A stretch of 64,000 bases of DNA, from assembly GCA_001790855.1 (NCBI GenBank), contig MGDH01000010.1, positions 49,794-113,793 of the forward strand, given 5' to 3'. The stretch's first letter is position 1. Each line of letters begins with the position of its first letter. This stretch comes from Candidatus Schekmanbacteria bacterium RIFCSPLOWO2_02_FULL_38_14 (lineage in GTDB: Bacteria > Schekmanbacteria > GWA2-38-11). The position numbers and the translations under genes are program-made. Below, piece by piece: positions 9,612 to 18,887 of the stretch. The notes under the pieces were generated by a model. The model did not search any database, was not told the DNA's origin, and was given only the letters and a program-made list of their open reading frames with translations.

Positions 9612-9624
9612 AAAAGCAGACCCT

Positions 9625-10329
9625 TCATTCCTGGCAATAAAGGATTCTCTGGCAGTTAGAACAGAATATTATATTTTCACCTGACTTGAGTTCATTATAT
9701 TTTTGAGGCAAAACTTTAATAAAACATCCCTGGCAGGACATATTTTTAACTTCTGCCATTGCTAACTTATCTTTATGGTCTGATAATTTCTGGTAAACCT
9801 GCACAAGCTTTGTTTCAGTTTTTCCAATTATATTCTCACGCTCAAGTTGAGTTTTTCTTATTTCTTCTTCCAAGCTTTTAAGTTCTTTTTCCTTTTCCTT
9901 TACTATACCTTCCCATGCCACTTTTTCAGCATCAACTTTTTTCCTCGCCTCGTTTATTCCTTTCTTTATAAGTTCAACACTGTCAAGAAGCATTATTATT
10001 TCTTCCTCAAATTTATCCTTATTTTTCTTTATAGAATCAATTTCACTTAAAATGGCAGAATATTCTTTGTTAGTTTTTACTTCATTGAGTTTAACCTGAG
10101 TTTTCTTTAAATGCTCCATTTCATCATTAAGAGCCCCTTCCTTGATACGTATTGTCTTCTGCGTCTCCTTTTGTTCAGACTCTTTATTTTTATATTCCTC
10201 TTCAGCAGAGTCGAGACTCGCTTTTCTTTCTTCAATTTCTTTTGGAATATTATTTTTTAATCTCTCTAATTCCAAAATTTTAAAATCCAGATTCTGTAAG
10301 TTTATTAAAAGTTTCAGCTCTTCATTCAA
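9625..10329 (-). CDS. CT398-like coiled-coil protein with C4 zinc ribbon
   Basis: 234 residues. About 180 residues of charged heptad-like sequence predict a long antiparallel coiled coil. The C-terminus has CQGC (about 200-203) and CSNC (about 224-227), the C4 ribbon of the COG1579/CT398 family. In Chlamydia CT398 interacts with sigma-54 and secretion components; whether that applies here is unknown, although sigma-54 activators are present in the window. It is preceded by a terminator and tRNA, so it probably begins a unit with PBP2 (13 bp gap). Confidence 0.8.
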   Translation of the reverse strand: MNEELKLLINLQNLDFKILELERLKNNIPKEIEERKASLDSAEEEYKNKESEQKETQKTIRIKEGALNDEMEHLKKTQVKLNEVKTNKEYSAILSEIDSIKKNKDKFEEEIIMLLDSVELIKKGINEARKKVDAEKVAWEGIVKEKEKELKSLEEEIRKTQLERENIIGKTETKLVQVYQKLSDHKDKLAMAEVKNMSCQGCFIKVLPQKYNELKSGENIIFCSNCQRILYCQE

Positions 10330-10353
10330 TTCCTTTCACTCCCTTCCATAAAT

Positions 10354-10387
10354 AAAAAAAGAGAGTGCGTTTCTGCACTCTCTTTTT
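10354..10387 (-). terminator. Bidirectional hairpin terminator
   Basis: An 8-bp stem GAGAGTGC/GCACTCTC with a 6-nt loop is flanked by A7 on the left and TTTTTC on the right. It follows the tRNA and rpoD on the minus strand and precedes the CT398-like gene. Confidence 0.75.
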
Positions 10388-10470
10388 CTCTCCCTTATTA
10401 TTAAGGAAGACACCATCATTCTTGATATTCTGCATCAATTCACAAACCCTGTTTTTTATATATTGTGCCT

Positions 10471-10543
10471 TGGGCCCACCTGGGTTCGAACCAGGGACCT
10501 ACCGGTTATGAGCCGGTGGCTCTTCCAGCTGAGCTATGGGCCC
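10471..10543 (-). tRNA. tRNA with CAU anticodon (elongator Met or Ile2)
   Basis: 73 nt, minus strand, with a 7-bp acceptor stem GGGCCCA/TGGGCCC, discriminator A, D-arm GCTCAGCTGGAAGAGC, anticodon loop CTCATAA and T-loop GGTTCGAACC. The G1-C72 pair and an ACCGG/CCGGT anticodon stem argue against the initiator. Elongator Met and lysidine-modified Ile2 cannot be separated by eye. CCA is not encoded. It sits 9 bp past the rpoD stop. Confidence 0.93.
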
Positions 10544-10552
10544 TGATTTATT

Positions 10553-12334
10553 TTAACCAATCTCAGGCCAACTCACAAAAGGTTTTAGCTTTTTAGAACG
10601 GCTTATATGCCTTAGCTTCCTTAAAGCCTTTGCTTCTATCTGCCTTATTCTTTCTCTTGTAACACTAAAATCCTTCCCTACTTCCTCAAGCGTATGCTCT
10701 GCATTTACATCTATGCCAAAACGCATTCTCAACACCTTTTCTTCCCTTGGTGTTAAGGTTTTTAAAACCTCTCTGGTCTTTTCCCTTAAGTTTATCCCTA
10801 TTACCGCATCAGCAGGAGATATAGCTTTTGTATCTTCTATAAAATCCCCCAAATGGCTGTCATCTTCCTCCCCAATCGGAGTTTCAAGAGATATTGGCTC
10901 TTTAGCAATTTTAAGAACTTTTCTGATTTTCTCCTCTGGAAGCTCCATTTTCTCAGCAATTTCTTCCGGAGTTGGCTCCCTTCCTATTTCCTGAACAAGA
11001 TGCCTAGAAGTCCTGATAAGTTTATTTATAGTCTCTATCATATGAACCGGTATCCTGATAGTCTTTGCCTGATCTGCAATTGCTCTGGTAATAGCTTGTC
11101 TTATCCACCATGTTGCATATGTTGAAAACTTATAACCTCTCTTGTACTCAAATTTTTCAACTGCCTTCATAAGCCCGATATTCCCTTCCTGTATCAGGTC
11201 AAGGAACTGCAAACCCCTGTTAGTATATTTTTTAGCAATACTGACAACTAGCCGCAGGTTTGCCTTTGCAAGCTCTGATTTAGCCAGCTTATCCTTTAAT
11301 CTTCCCTCGTTTATCAACATCACAGCAGTTTTAATCTGCCCGCCTGAAAGATTTGCTTCAAGCTCAACTTTTCTTATTTTACGCCTTGAGCTTTTAATTG
11401 CTTTTCCAAGTTCATTTGTCTCCCTGGCAAGCTTTTTATTGCCTGCAACATTGCTGCTTTTTCCTTTTTTCTTTGTCTGCTTTTGCGAATAACTATGGGA
11501 TTGCAAAGAAAGTTTTTTTATCTTTATCTCAAACTCCCTTATCTCATCTTCAGCTTTTGATATTCTCTCAGCTATTACTTCCAGTTTTGATGCAATCCTG
11601 TCAATCTGCCTGCTGCTCATCTGTATATTTTTTATCAGATTAACGATTTCATCATGAATCAAGGAAAGCTTCCGTTTCCATTTTCCATGCTCTTCACTTC
11701 CAGAATTAAGTTTGTTAAATACCTTTAAGGTTTTTGAATATTCTTTATCCTTATTCCTAATTTTATCTATAATATCTAAAACCCTTTTTTCCTCTTTCTT
11801 CGCTTTCTCTGAATACAGTTCATCAAAATCACTTATGCTGATTACATTACCTATCTTCAGTCTCCCTTTTTTGAGCCTGTCTCCCATTGAAACAACTTCT
11901 CTTATTGCCAAAGGAGTTGTGATGATGGAATTTATAATCTGATTCTCAAACCTTTCAATCTTTTTCGCTATTTCTACTTCTCCTTCTCTGCTAAGAAGAG
12001 ATACAGAGCCCATCTCCCTTAAATACATCCTGACGGGGTCGTCAGTCTTTCCATACATTTCAGACATTAAAATGAGTTTTTCATCTTCTATCTTGTCTTC
12101 TTCATCCGGCTCTTCCAAAGACTCTTCAGTAACTTCTTCTTCCTTCTTTTGAACAGGTTTAGAATCAATAATTTCAATATCCATTTCATCAAAAAGCATC
12201 ATTATGTCATCAATCTGCTCAGAATCAGTCAGGTCAGGAGGTAGCATTTCATTTACTTCATCAAATGTTAAAAATCCTTTTTTCTTCCCTTCTGAAATCA
12301 GTTGCCTTACTTCTATAAGATTTCTATTTTCCAT
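10553..12334 (-). CDS. rpoD: Primary sigma factor (sigma-70)
   Basis: 593 residues. An acidic N-terminal region 1.1 is followed by [11 protein letters not shown] (region 1.2) and a charged non-conserved insert. Regions 2.1-2.4 include [19 protein letters not shown] and [14 protein letters not shown], then region 3 and a region 4 helix-turn-helix ([19 protein letters not shown]). This is the housekeeping sigma directing RNA polymerase to TTGACA/TATAAT-type promoters. It lies 20 bp downstream of dnaG, the classic macromolecular-synthesis pairing. The insert between regions 1.2 and 2 is Lys-rich (KKKGKSSN) and fairly long. Confidence 0.97.
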   Translation of the reverse strand: MENRNLIEVRQLISEGKKKGFLTFDEVNEMLPPDLTDSEQIDDIMMLFDEMDIEIIDSKPVQKKEEEVTEESLEEPDEEDKIEDEKLILMSEMYGKTDDPVRMYLREMGSVSLLSREGEVEIAKKIERFENQIINSIITTPLAIREVVSMGDRLKKGRLKIGNVISISDFDELYSEKAKKEEKRVLDIIDKIRNKDKEYSKTLKVFNKLNSGSEEHGKWKRKLSLIHDEIVNLIKNIQMSSRQIDRIASKLEVIAERISKAEDEIREFEIKIKKLSLQSHSYSQKQTKKKGKSSNVAGNKKLARETNELGKAIKSSRRKIRKVELEANLSGGQIKTAVMLINEGRLKDKLAKSELAKANLRLVVSIAKKYTNRGLQFLDLIQEGNIGLMKAVEKFEYKRGYKFSTYATWWIRQAITRAIADQAKTIRIPVHMIETINKLIRTSRHLVQEIGREPTPEEIAEKMELPEEKIRKVLKIAKEPISLETPIGEEDDSHLGDFIEDTKAISPADAVIGINLREKTREVLKTLTPREEKVLRMRFGIDVNAEHTLEEVGKDFSVTRERIRQIEAKALRKLRHISRSKKLKPFVSWPEIG

Positions 12335-12354
12335 AGAAAAAATTCTCCTCTAAT

Positions 12355-14139
12355 CTAATTTTCTAAAAATTTTGTGCTTTTTAAAAAAGTGTACAATTTA
12401 TATTTTTGCTCTAAAAGTTTGTCTAAAGTATTTTCATCTCCTTTCCCTTTAGCAAGCTTAAGTTCGTCCTCAATATTGTTAAGCGTTTTTTTTGCTTTTC
12501 TCTTTTGCATCTGTTTAATGCAGTCAGATATTGCCTTTTCTATATCCTGCCAATCTTCGCTCTTAAACAAAAAAGCTGATATCAGGTCATTAACTTCCTC
12601 ATCAGCCATAATATTCATAATCCTGTTTGGCTCAAATTCTTTATTGCTTTTTATTGAGTTTGCTATCTCTATTGCAATTTTTTTAAGAAGCGGCACTTCA
12701 AAATCATCAGAACTTATATTGTCAAAAACCCTTGTTGCAACCTCTTTTGAAGTCAGCATTAACTGAATAAGATGAACCTCAAGAGAATCAAGCTGAATCT
12801 TCCTTGTTTCTTCTTTTAAAGGTACAAATGTTATATCTTTTTTCCTGTCATATTTAATAGCCTCATAAAGAAACTCTTCTTTCACTCCAAGTTTACTTAC
12901 TAAATAATTTGCATAATCAGCAAGCCTGAGTATGCACATTACAGACTCAAGCACTTTAAGAACTTTGGTTAAAGCCTGTGACCTGTCTGAGGTTGTTGAT
13001 AAATTATATCCTTCAACAGATCTGTCAATTATATATTCTCCTATATCCTTGCTGCTATTAATTAATGCTTTAAAATCTTCAGTCCCTTTTGAGTTTAAAA
13101 AACTATCAGGGTCATCTCCCTCAGGTAATACAACAACCTTTCCGCAAAGTCCTGTTTTCAAAACCCCTTCCCATGCTCTCAGGACCGCATTAATTCCTGC
13201 TCTGTCAGCATCATAGATAAATATGATATTCCCTGTTAAGCTTTTAATAAGCCTCAATTGCTTTTCTGTTAAAGCAGTTCCAAGTGATGCCAAAGAATTC
13301 TTGAATCCAAATCTGTGAGCTGTTACAACATCAACATATCCTTCCATAACTATACAGCAATTATCAGTTTTTATTCTCTCCTTGGCAATATGGAGTCCAT
13401 ATAGGCTTTCGCCCTTTTTATAAATCAATGTTTCAGGGCTATTTATATATTTTGGCAACGAATCATCCAGATTCCTTCCACCAAACCCAATTATCTCTCC
13501 ATTTATATGAAATATTGGAAAAATTATCCTTTTACGGAACCTGTCATAGCTGCCGCTTTTATTTTCTCTTTGAACTGCCAAACCTGATTCCAGGATTATT
13601 TCTTCAGAATATCCCTTTCTCCCTAAGTATTTTACCAGAGAATCCCACTCTGATAATGCATATCCTATGTTAAAATCTTTAAAAGAACCCTCCTCAATAC
13701 CTCTTTTTCTTAAATACTCCAGAGCAGCCTTCCCCTCGCTGGTTTCCTTTAATGTTTTTTTAAAAAATTCATTTGCCAGCGAATTTACTCCATAGAGAAT
13801 CTCTTTTTTTCCAACAAACTTCTCACTTTTATCATCCCGTGTAAGTTTTATCTGTATCCCGTATCTTTTAGCAACAGACAATACCGCTTCAGGAAAAGAT
13901 AAATTTTCATATTTCATTAAAAATGAAAATACGTTGCCTCCCTGACCGCATCCAAAACAGTGGAACATCTGCTTTTCAGATGAAACAATAAAAGAAGGAG
14001 TTTTCTCATGGTGAAACGGACATAACCCTTTATAATTTTTACCAGACCTGTTTAAAGTTATATAGCCAGAGATAACTTCAAAAATATCACTGGTTGCTCT
14101 GATTTCTTCAATTTTTTCTTCTGGAATAAATCCGCTCAC
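12355..14139 (-). CDS. dnaG: DNA primase
   Basis: 594 residues. The N-terminal zinc-binding domain has C40-x2-H43-x17-C61-x2-C64 (LCPFHHEKTPSF ... HCFGCGQGG). The catalytic core has KRIIFPI and a Toprim domain with VMEGYVDV and FIYDADRAG. The C-terminal helicase-binding domain is divergent. It makes RNA primers for replication. Gene order yqeY, NIF3-like, dnaG, rpoD on one strand indicates one operon, with 20 bp to rpoD. Confidence 0.97.
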   Translation of the reverse strand: MSGFIPEEKIEEIRATSDIFEVISGYITLNRSGKNYKGLCPFHHEKTPSFIVSSEKQMFHCFGCGQGGNVFSFLMKYENLSFPEAVLSVAKRYGIQIKLTRDDKSEKFVGKKEILYGVNSLANEFFKKTLKETSEGKAALEYLRKRGIEEGSFKDFNIGYALSEWDSLVKYLGRKGYSEEIILESGLAVQRENKSGSYDRFRKRIIFPIFHINGEIIGFGGRNLDDSLPKYINSPETLIYKKGESLYGLHIAKERIKTDNCCIVMEGYVDVVTAHRFGFKNSLASLGTALTEKQLRLIKSLTGNIIFIYDADRAGINAVLRAWEGVLKTGLCGKVVVLPEGDDPDSFLNSKGTEDFKALINSSKDIGEYIIDRSVEGYNLSTTSDRSQALTKVLKVLESVMCILRLADYANYLVSKLGVKEEFLYEAIKYDRKKDITFVPLKEETRKIQLDSLEVHLIQLMLTSKEVATRVFDNISSDDFEVPLLKKIAIEIANSIKSNKEFEPNRIMNIMADEEVNDLISAFLFKSEDWQDIEKAISDCIKQMQKRKAKKTLNNIEDELKLAKGKGDENTLDKLLEQKYKLYTFLKSTKFLEN

Positions 14140-14193
14140 CGCAAAAACCCTTCATTTTAACAACGGCATCTCTCCTGTCCCGATACCTGTTTT

Positions 14194-15150
14194 CTACACT
14201 CTCGCAACCCTTGTAAAACCTGAACACTGAAAAACCTCCATCTTTTCTATCTTTAAAAGCTCGTCCAGCATCAGGTTCATTCCAAGAGAATCACTTGCTA
14301 TATGCCCTGCTATGATTACATTTATGTGATTTTTCTCAGCTTCTTTAAGATGGTCTTCGCTGATATGCATTCCAACAATCGTTCCGATTTCAGTATGGGA
14401 AAGCTTCTCAAAAGCCTCTTTAGACCCTCCTGTTCCTCCTGTCATATCTACAAAAATTTTACCTGTTCTTTTTTTCTCTGACCCAACAAGAATAGCTGGC
14501 ACATTCTGGTTAAGCTTTGATGTTTTGTATTCCGGAATATCGTTTAAAAAATCCATAACCTCTTTGACATAATAAGGCTTTTTGTCATCAAACCCCTTCT
14601 GCAAAAAGCTGGTAACAGCATTATCAGAAGGGGTATGAACGCACATAATAGGTATATTCAACAACCTTGCAGCATCAACTGTTCTGTTATAGTTAGAAGG
14701 CATAACCTTTCTTGAAACTTCTTTAATCCTTGGCTCTAAAATCCCTTCAGCTACATTTATTGGTACTCCAAATTTATTCAGTATATCTGCCTGCATATGC
14801 ATTACTTCATAAAAATTAGCCATTGCCCTTCCTTCGGGATGATGAGCTATTGTAAGGTCAATTTTTTCTCCTTTTTCTCTGAGCCTGTCAGCTAAGACTA
14901 CCTCTCCTATTTCAATATCTATTCCAACAAGAATCCTTTTTACTTCAAGCTCAGGGGAGCCAAAAAGAATTCTGGTATCAGCAAACGGATTTGAAAGCCT
15001 TTCCTTGTCAAAATACTCCTTCTTATCCTCCTTAAGCTCATCATACGCTTCTCTCTGAAGCCTGAAGAATTTTTCAATTGGTTCTCTCCCTCGCGGGTCA
15101 AAGTCAATCCCTTTCTGAATAACCGTTTTATAGATTTCACTTAATTTCAT
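14194..15150 (-). CDS. NIF3-family (DUF34) metal-binding protein
   Basis: 318 residues. Conserved NIF3 positions are visible: AHHPEGRAM with HMQADIL in the first half, and GMHISEDH plus AGHIASDSLGMN near the C-terminus, supplying His, Asp and Glu ligands for a dinuclear metal site. A YCxH-type insert is absent. Members are associated with GTP cyclohydrolase I type 2 and broader metal-dependent roles; none is firmly established, so function is left open. It sits between YqeY and dnaG in the operon. Confidence 0.75.
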   Translation of the reverse strand: MKLSEIYKTVIQKGIDFDPRGREPIEKFFRLQREAYDELKEDKKEYFDKERLSNPFADTRILFGSPELEVKRILVGIDIEIGEVVLADRLREKGEKIDLTIAHHPEGRAMANFYEVMHMQADILNKFGVPINVAEGILEPRIKEVSRKVMPSNYNRTVDAARLLNIPIMCVHTPSDNAVTSFLQKGFDDKKPYYVKEVMDFLNDIPEYKTSKLNQNVPAILVGSEKKRTGKIFVDMTGGTGGSKEAFEKLSHTEIGTIVGMHISEDHLKEAEKNHINVIIAGHIASDSLGMNLMLDELLKIEKMEVFQCSGFTRVARV

Positions 15151-15372
15151 AATAAATTCCTGTTATTTTCCAATCCGGGTATAAAAGTCTTATTTATTAC
15201 AATAATGCTGATGATGAATTTTACTGTTGAAAATACGCTTTTCAAGAAGGAAGGAATTTTTTTTAATACCCCATATCCTTCTCCTCTTCCTACCATATTC
15301 CCCTTAACCTGATAACTATATAGGAGATGAGGAGATTGTTTGTATTAAATATCTTTTTATATATGAAAGCCT

Positions 15373-15825
15373 TCATCCTTGACTCTCTAAGGCTTGCTGA
15401 ACTATTTTATTTACTATCTTTCCGTCAGCCTTACCCTTAAGTCTTGGCATTAAAATTTTCATTACCTTCCCGATATCTTTCGCAGATGTTGCGCTTACTT
15501 CCAATATTGCCAGCTTTGCAATTTCTTTAAGTTTATCCTCTGATAACTGTTCCGGCAAATAATTTTCAACTACTTTAAGCTCCTCCTTTTCTTTCTGAAC
15601 AAGATCTTCTCTTCCTCCTTTAGCAAATTCTTCTATTGATTCTTTCCTGAGTTTTGCAGCATGTGATAAAACATCAAGTCCTTCATCCTCTGATAACTCT
15701 CCCCGTTTATCAATTTCTTTATTTTTTATTGATGAAAGCAGCATTCTGACAACAGAGAGTTTCGCTTTATCGCCTGATTTAAGCGATTCTTTAAGGTCAG
15801 AGGTTAATTTCTCTTTTATGCTCAC
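15373..15825 (-). CDS. GatB/YqeY-domain protein
   Basis: 150 residues, full length for the family. Motifs include KEKLTSDLKESLKSGD, VVRMLLSSIKNKEI, VVENYLPEQLSE and DIGKVMKILMPRLKGKADG, the helical YqeY domain also found at the C-terminus of the amidotransferase subunit GatB. A role in tRNA-dependent amidation or translation is assumed for the domain. In many bacteria YqeY lies beside rpsU, dnaG and rpoD; here rpsU is missing from the expected upstream place. Confidence 0.9.
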   Translation of the reverse strand: MSIKEKLTSDLKESLKSGDKAKLSVVRMLLSSIKNKEIDKRGELSEDEGLDVLSHAAKLRKESIEEFAKGGREDLVQKEKEELKVVENYLPEQLSEDKLKEIAKLAILEVSATSAKDIGKVMKILMPRLKGKADGKIVNKIVQQALESQG

Positions 15826-15847
15826 AGAACTTATTTGATAAAATAAA

Positions 15848-15865
15848 AAAAGGGAGAACCCTTTT
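15848..15865 (-). terminator. Small hairpin ahead of yqeY
   Basis: A 7-bp stem AAAAGGG/CCCTTTT with AGAA loop continues into A-rich sequence that becomes a U-run for leftward transcription. It lies 22 bp upstream of the YqeY start and may end or attenuate upstream transcription. Confidence 0.45.
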
Positions 15866-15957
15866 ATGATTTAAAAACAGTAGATTACTTGTGAAATTTA
15901 TCTAACTAAATATATATCACTAATATTTTTTGTCAAGCCATTTTGCCTGAAAATTCC

Positions 15958-16182
15958 TTATTTTTCATTTTTTTTTGAAAATCTTTTCCTAATTGTATCC
16001 CCTATCCTTTCAAGAGTTTCTGATATATCACCTCTTTTAACCACAGTTTTAATTAAGAATACCCTCTCTTCCTCTATTGCTGATTCTAAAACTTTATTAA
16101 ATCTTTTCAAAGAGTTAACCCTTGCTTTGTATAATCTGTAGCCGCAGGCTAGCCTGCGTAATATTATGCCATCTAAAGGTTG
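15958..16182 (-). pseudogene. Unidentified gene remnant
   Basis: The frame is open for 74 codons on the minus strand with no ATG, and the last 55 codons read as a plausible charged helical protein (RFNKVLESAIEEE ... RGDISETLERIGD). The first part is made of the palindromic repeat at 16138-16158, suggesting that a repeat replaced the original 5' end. It is where rpsU might be expected but is not similar to ribosomal protein S21. Confidence 0.3.
16138..16158. repeat. Dispersed palindrome GTAGCCGCAGGCT family
   Basis: GTAGCCGCAGGCTAGCCTGCG folds as a hairpin and matches the left half of the element at 43484-43608. A CTAAAGGTTG string 15 bp on matches that element's right half, so this is a decayed copy. 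Confidence 0.6.
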
Positions 16183-16242
16183 TTATATTTTAGATACTTT
16201 AATTTTAAAGATTTTTCAAGATGTTTTAATCCTATAGGTTAT

Positions 16243-16316
16243 TCAATGATTGGTAGCCACAGGCTTCCTGCCTGTCGGCACCTGCCTACCGCAGGCAGGG
16301 ACAGGTAGCCTGCAAA
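16243..16316. repeat. Composite GC-rich palindromic repeat
   Basis: Nested copies of CAGGC/GCCTG units (CTGCCTGTCGGCACCTGCC, GCAGGCAGG, GACAGGTAGCCTGC) form overlapping hairpins. The repeat ends exactly where the TIG-domain fragment begins. Confidence 0.55.
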
Positions 16317-16317
16317 A

Positions 16318-16476
16318 AGGAAGTGTCTTGCCTCCTTCAAATGGAACAACGATAGCATTATTGTTACAGTCCCTGATATGTTTGCAGGAAAGAAGGAAAA
16401 GATTGTTTCTGTCAGAGTAAAAACTACCTATGGCACAAGCCTTAACGAGAAATTTAAGGTCTTGAGAGCACAGTAG
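16318..16476 (+). pseudogene. C-terminal fragment of a TIG/IPT-domain protein
   Basis: 52 codons ending in TAG. The reading WNNDSIIVTVPD ... VRVKTTYGTSLNEKFKVL aligns by eye with the last TIG domain of the intact protein at 53528-55195 (WKNDSIILTIPS ... ISVNTIYGLSKSKKFKVL). There is no start codon, and the palindromic repeat abuts its 5' side. It is therefore a truncated gene remnant, not a functional gene. Confidence 0.7.
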
Positions 16477-16587
16477 AATAAAGGTCAATTTTAGAGAAGA
16501 GGTTTTTTAAAGTAGTAAAATAAAGATTGGAATAAATCCTCTGCTGTCCAATTTAATTAGCATCATTGACCCTAAAATACTCTCGGA

Positions 16588-16602
16588 CAGGCGAGACGCC
16601 TG
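16588..16602. repeat. CAGGCG-AGA-CGCCTG palindrome
   Basis: Short dispersed palindrome; other members are at 26182, 49457 and within 56935-56975. The stretch 16477-16815 otherwise holds only repeat-like sequence and no gene I can support. Confidence 0.6.
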
Positions 16603-16734
16603 ATTATTTTCATGTCTCTCTGTAAACCAAAGGCTCGTAACGATTCCCACCTTCGCGGAAATGACAATGAATACTAATTATACATAGAAGCAGAGCTTCG
16701 AGGAATTCTTGGATTAAAACTTTCAGTATTTGGA

Positions 16735-16778
16735 TTTTGACATTGATTTGTCATTTGGATTCTGGTATTTGAGATTAC
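16735..16778. repeat. Dispersed TTTGGATTTTGACATT repeat
   Basis: Alternating TTTGGATTTTGACATT and TTTGTCATTTGGATTC units. Related copies flank genes at 52924-52996 and 55966-56055. Confidence 0.5.
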
Positions 16779-16815
16779 AATAATTTTTTTCTAAAATAAC
16801 CAAAACGAGGGATAT

Positions 16816-17712
16816 ATGGGAATATTAGATGCAATCGGCAATACTCCAATGGTGGATTTGAGCAGGCTTGCAAAACCCGGCTCTAAAATCTATGCCAAGG
16901 ATGAATCAAAAAATCCGGGTGGAAGCATTAAGGACAGAATTGCAAAATTTATGATTGAGATTGCTGAAGAGACAGGAGAACTGAAACCCGGCGACAGAAT
17001 AGTAGAAGCAACAAGCGGCAACACTGGAATAAGCCTTTCAATGGTGGCAAAGGAAAAAGGCTACAAGATGATAGTCGTAATACCGCAAAACATGAGCACT
17101 GAGAGAATGGAAAAGATAAGCTCCTTAGGAGCAGAGATTGTCCTTGTTGGAGACAGCGACTTTGAAGGCGCTGTAAAAAAAGCCTATGAGATAAGCCGCG
17201 AGCCAAATACCTTTATTCCAAGGCAATTCAGCAATTACGCAAATATCATTGCCCACATTGTAACAACCGGAAGGGAAATTGTTGAACAGTTCAGGGAAAG
17301 GGAACCGGGAAAAGAAATAGATGCCTTTGTCGCAGGAACAGGAACAGGCGGAACCCTGATGGGAGTAAGGGCGCGACTACTGCGGGAATTTCCAGATATA
17401 AAAACCTTTGCCGTAGAGCCTGCTGAATCTGCTGTAATGAGCGGGAGAGAGCCCGGCATTCATAAAATTCAGGGAATAGGAGACGGGTTTATTCCTGACC
17501 TTGTTGATATGAGCTTTGTGAACGGAGTAAAAGCTATAAAATCTGATGATGCTATCAGCATGGCTAAAACTCTATTTAAAGAGCTTGGGCTAAATGTCGG
17601 GATAAGCAGCGGAGCTAATGTGATTGCGGCAATAGAGGTGGCTCAGGAGTTTAAATATGTAGTAACTGTCCTTCCTGATAATGCTGACAGGTATAAAAGC
17701 ATGGGATTATAG
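16816..17712 (+). CDS. PLP-dependent cysteine synthase family protein
   Basis: 298 residues. The PLP lysine is K39 in NPGGSIKDR, the substrate loop is EATSGNTG, and the phosphate-binding loop is GTGTGGT. The C-terminus has GISSGAN. It would combine O-acetylserine (or O-phosphoserine) with sulfide to give cysteine. It is shorter than typical CysK (about 310) and has no regulatory CBS domains. The next gene starts 2 bp after its stop, so the two form an operon. Confidence 0.9.
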   Translation: MGILDAIGNTPMVDLSRLAKPGSKIYAKDESKNPGGSIKDRIAKFMIEIAEETGELKPGDRIVEATSGNTGISLSMVAKEKGYKMIVVIPQNMSTERMEKISSLGAEIVLVGDSDFEGAVKKAYEISREPNTFIPRQFSNYANIIAHIVTTGREIVEQFREREPGKEIDAFVAGTGTGGTLMGVRARLLREFPDIKTFAVEPAESAVMSGREPGIHKIQGIGDGFIPDLVDMSFVNGVKAIKSDDAISMAKTLFKELGLNVGISSGANVIAAIEVAQEFKYVVTVLPDNADRYKSMGL

Positions 17713-17714
17713 AT

Positions 17715-18155
17715 ATGGTAAATCCTTATTCAATAAAAAATCTTTTTATGGGCAAATTACTGCACGGAGGAGACCTCCTTGCTGAGCTTGAAAAAATTTG
17801 TTCAGATAAAAAGATAAAAACCGGAATCCTTACAGCTATTGGAGCTGTAAAAAATGCAACTGTTGGTTTTTATAATCAGACAGAAAAAAAATATCTGAAA
17901 CATCAATTCGATAAGCCTCTCGAGATACTAAGCCTCAACGGAAACATATCAATAAAGGATGATAAAACAATGGTACATGCCCATATTGTTTTATCTGACT
18001 CCGAAGGGAATTCCTTTGGAGGACATCTGATGCCCGGAACCACAATTTTTGCCTGCGAGTTTTGGATATTTGAGATTGAAGGAGAGCTATTGATTAGGGG
18101 ATTTGACGAAGTAACAGGACTTCCCTTATGGAAAAACAAGAAAGTCCCTGCTTAA
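17715..18155 (+). CDS. PPC/DUF296-domain protein
   Basis: 146 residues, single PPC (DUF296) domain. The metal-binding histidines are visible as H88-x-H90 in VHAHIVLSD and a third in GGHL (about residue 104). Plant relatives carry AT-hooks and bind DNA; this one has none, as is normal for bacterial members, whose role is unknown. Tight coupling to cysteine synthase (2 bp gap) suggests a link to sulfur metabolism, by inference only. Confidence 0.8.
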   Translation: MVNPYSIKNLFMGKLLHGGDLLAELEKICSDKKIKTGILTAIGAVKNATVGFYNQTEKKYLKHQFDKPLEILSLNGNISIKDDKTMVHAHIVLSDSEGNSFGGHLMPGTTIFACEFWIFEIEGELLIRGFDEVTGLPLWKNKKVPA

Positions 18156-18178
18156 AGCTTACAGGTTATAACTTATAG

Positions 18179-18859
18179 CTATTTTAAACTTTGTCCTTTG
18201 TCATTTGAACTTATTCCACGTAACGGGCATTGTTCACAATCAGGTCTTGAGCGGCAGAATCTATTGCCAACACAGACAATCAAAGCGTGATACTCATTAT
18301 ATATGTGGGTATCCTCCGGAAGGTTTCTCATGAAAAATCGCTGAGTATCATCATAAGAACTATTTTCTGGAATAAACCCGTGACGGCTGAAAATCCTCTG
18401 AGTATATGCATCAACCACAAAAACAGGCTTCTCAAAAGCATAAAGAAGGATGCTGTCCGCTGTCTCATTCCCTATGCCAAAAATTCCGAGTAGTTTGTCC
18501 CTTAAGAGCATATGTTCTTCCTTTGCCATACGAGACAGAGAACCATTGTACTCATCAGTTGCAAACTCTACAAATGCCTTAAGCTTTTTAGCCTTCTGGT
18601 TAAAATAGCCTGATGGCTTTACAAACTCTGCAAGACTTTTCTCATTTATCTCTTTTATTCCTTTAAAAGAAAGAACCCTCTTTGCATATAGATTTGAAAT
18701 GGCTTTTTCTACATTTTTCCACGCGGTATTCTGGGTTAAAATAGCTCCAACAATAACTTCAAACCTTGTCCTTGCGGGCCACCAGTTTCTTGGTCCGAAC
18801 TCCTTTAAGAGAATGTTGTATATCTCAAGGAGTTTATTGTGAGCAATAACACTTTTCAT
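18179..18859 (-). CDS. HhH-GPD DNA glycosylase, endonuclease III-related (COG2231 type)
   Basis: 226 residues. The helix-hairpin-helix reads LGIFGIGNETADSILLY followed by the catalytic aspartate in FVVDAYTQRI. The lysine that gives endonuclease III its lyase activity is replaced by Glu (GNETAD), so a monofunctional glycosylase is likely. C-terminal cysteines (C-x5-C-x5-C-x2-C) could hold a [4Fe-4S] cluster, with spacing unlike classic Nth. COG2231 includes the H. pylori 3-methyladenine glycosylase MagIII, so alkylated bases are the likely substrate. Confidence 0.82.
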   Translation of the reverse strand: MKSVIAHNKLLEIYNILLKEFGPRNWWPARTRFEVIVGAILTQNTAWKNVEKAISNLYAKRVLSFKGIKEINEKSLAEFVKPSGYFNQKAKKLKAFVEFATDEYNGSLSRMAKEEHMLLRDKLLGIFGIGNETADSILLYAFEKPVFVVDAYTQRIFSRHGFIPENSSYDDTQRFFMRNLPEDTHIYNEYHALIVCVGNRFCRSRPDCEQCPLRGISSNDKGQSLK

Positions 18860-18887
18860 TGTTTTATTTAATCTCAGAATTCCTCGA

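Noticed and set aside
10471-10543. Initiator tRNA-fMet
   Set aside because: G1-C72 pair present and anticodon stem lacks the GGG/CCC set of initiators.
15958-16182. Possible ribosomal protein S21 (rpsU) upstream of yqeY
   Set aside because: The 55-residue reading does not match S21 motifs and has no start codon; listed only as a remnant.
16243-16488. Minus-strand 81-codon frame
   Set aside because: It is antisense to the TIG fragment and made up partly of the palindromic repeat.
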